Translations under genes and position numbers: made by a program | Shown: positions 63,031 to 64,000 of the stretch, piece after piece | Position numbering within the stretch: the first letter of the stretch is position 1 | How the letters are laid out: each line of letters begins with the position of its first letter | DNA from: Siphonodentalium dalli | Taxonomy: Eukaryota > Mollusca > Scaphopoda > Gadilida > Siphonodentaliidae | NCBI GenBank assembly: GCA_032622095.1 | Contig: CP136068.1 | Location: forward strand, 62,332,025-62,396,024 | Length of the DNA stretch: 64,000 bases | Reading direction: 5' to 3' | Notes under the pieces: generated by a model | Database searches by the model: none | Seen by the model: the letters and a program-made list of their open reading frames with translations, nothing else | What the model was told of the DNA's origin: nothing

Positions 63031-64000
63031 TGAATTCCTGCATGTCCACTCTTATATGAGTTCTTCCCTGTCCACTCTTATATGAGTTCCTCCCTGTCAA
63101 CTCTTATGAGTTCCTCCCTGTACACTGCTATATGAGTTCCTGCCTGTCCACTCTTATATGAGTTCCTGCCTGTCCACTCTTATATGAGTTCATGCCTGTC
63201 CACTCTTATATGGGTTCCTCCCTGTCCACTCTTATATGAGTTCCTCCCTGTCCACTCTTATATGAGTTCCTGCCTGTCCACTCTTATATGAGTTCCTCCC
63301 TGTCCACTCTTATATGAGTTCCTCCCTGTCCACTCTTATATTAGTTCCTCCCTGTCCTCTCTTATATGAGTTCATCCCTGTCCACTCTTATATGAGTTGC
63401 TGCCTGTCCACTCGTATATGAGTTCCGGCCTGTCCACTCTTATGAGTTCCTCCATGTCCACTATTATGAGTTCCTCCCTGTCCACTCTTATATGAGTTCC
63501 TGCCTGTCCACTCTTATGAGTTCCAGCCTGTCCACTCTTATAAGATCCAGCCTGTCCACTCTTATATGAGTTCCTCCCTGTCCACTCTTATGAGTTCCAG
63601 CCTGTCCACTCTTATGATTTCCAGCCTGTCCACTCTTATATTAGTTCCTCCCTGTCCACTCTTATATTAGTTCCTCCCTGTCCACTCTTATATTAGTTCC
63701 TCTCTGTCCACTCTTATATTAGTTCCTCCATGTACACTCATATATTAGTTCCTCTCTGTCCTCTCTTATGAGTTCCTCCCTGTCCACTATTATATGAGTT
63801 GCTGCCTGTCCACTCGTATATGAGTTCCAGCCTGTCCACTCTTATATGAGTTCCTGCCTGTCCACTCTTATATGAGTTCCTGCCTGTCCACTCTTATGAG
63901 TTCCTCCATGTCCACTCTTATGAGTACCTGCCTGTCCACTCTTATGACTTCCTCCCTGTCCACTCTTATATGAGTTCCTGCCTGTCCACTCTTATATGAG
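61936..64000. repeat. 2.06 kb block copied from 5286 bp upstream (copy 2)
   Basis: Counterpart of 56650-58714, cut off by the window end. Its first part overlaps the 1685-bp tandem copy, so the two duplications are nested. Confidence 0.88.

Larger units (their letters stand above)
44148..64000. repeat. 26-bp satellite array, right block
   Basis: Continuous array to the window end in the same orientation, with no gene. It has its own diagnostic variants. A TATGCGTTGC unit (C of CG at 48021, 51805, 55248, 57263, 59126, 60150, 60864, 61835, 62549) was not seen left of 48 kb. A GTTGCTACC unit occurs at 46211, 49226, 50021, 53083 and 56529. Spacings of 3784 and 3443 (CG unit) agree within 1 bp with those of the GATGTCTG unit (48427, 52210, 55654), showing higher-order repeats of about 3.4-3.8 kb. 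Confidence 0.97.

Noticed and set aside
1-64000. CRISPR array
   Set aside because: Repeats are short and regular, but there are no unique spacers: units abut directly, the variable 7 nt is drawn from a small set, and no cas gene is present. The LINE indicates a eukaryote.
1-64000. Telomeric repeat or CENP-B box
   Set aside because: No TTAGGG-type repeat occurs. The consensus contains no CG, so it cannot hold the CG-containing CENP-B box. A centromeric role is not excluded by this.

Overview
The window is almost entirely one giant tandem-repeat (minisatellite/satellite) array with a few retroelement insertions. I recognise no host gene, rRNA, tRNA or CRISPR array. The basic unit is 26 bp: a nearly constant 19-nt core, GTCCACTCTTATATGAGTT, followed by a 7-nt variable segment (most often CCTCCCT). 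A common 24-bp form lacks one TA in the core. About 58.9 kb of the 64 kb is this repeat, roughly 2,200-2,300 units. The array runs off both ends of the window, always in the same orientation, and the + strand is about 73% pyrimidine.

The organism is a eukaryote, almost certainly a metazoan. Evidence: a CR1/L2-type non-LTR retrotransposon with an APE endonuclease, an RT and a degenerate NPGP (2A-like) motif; LINE/SINE-style 3' tails with AATAAA; CA/TA-rich microsatellite DNA. The combination would fit a lophotrochozoan such as a cephalopod, but that is a low-confidence guess from memory of similar sequence.

Layout. 1-32290: array, with an ~8 kb super-repeat (1-8743 copied to about 8744-15072 with one ~0.8 kb length difference), ~2.3 kb higher-order copies at 15.0-19.7 kb, and 2.86 kb tandem copies at 21.9-27.6 kb. 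32291-36414: a 4.1 kb CR1-like LINE, sense on +, whose ORF2 frame is complete except for two in-frame stops. 36415-38282: array. 38283-39110: an 828-bp AT/CA-rich foreign segment. 39111-44014: array. 44015-44147: a 133-bp 5'-truncated retroposon end with a hairpin and a (TATCC)4 tail. 44148-64000: array organised in ~3.0-3.8 kb higher-order copies, then a clean 1685-bp tandem duplication (59661-63030) and a 5286-bp-offset copy that reaches the window end.

There is no operon or pathway here. The content is repeat amplification plus retrotransposition into the repeat. The empty site of each of the three main insertions can be read from neighbouring units, and in each case the array resumes in phase. 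The short open frames scattered through the array follow from unit length and variants, and I do not consider them genes.
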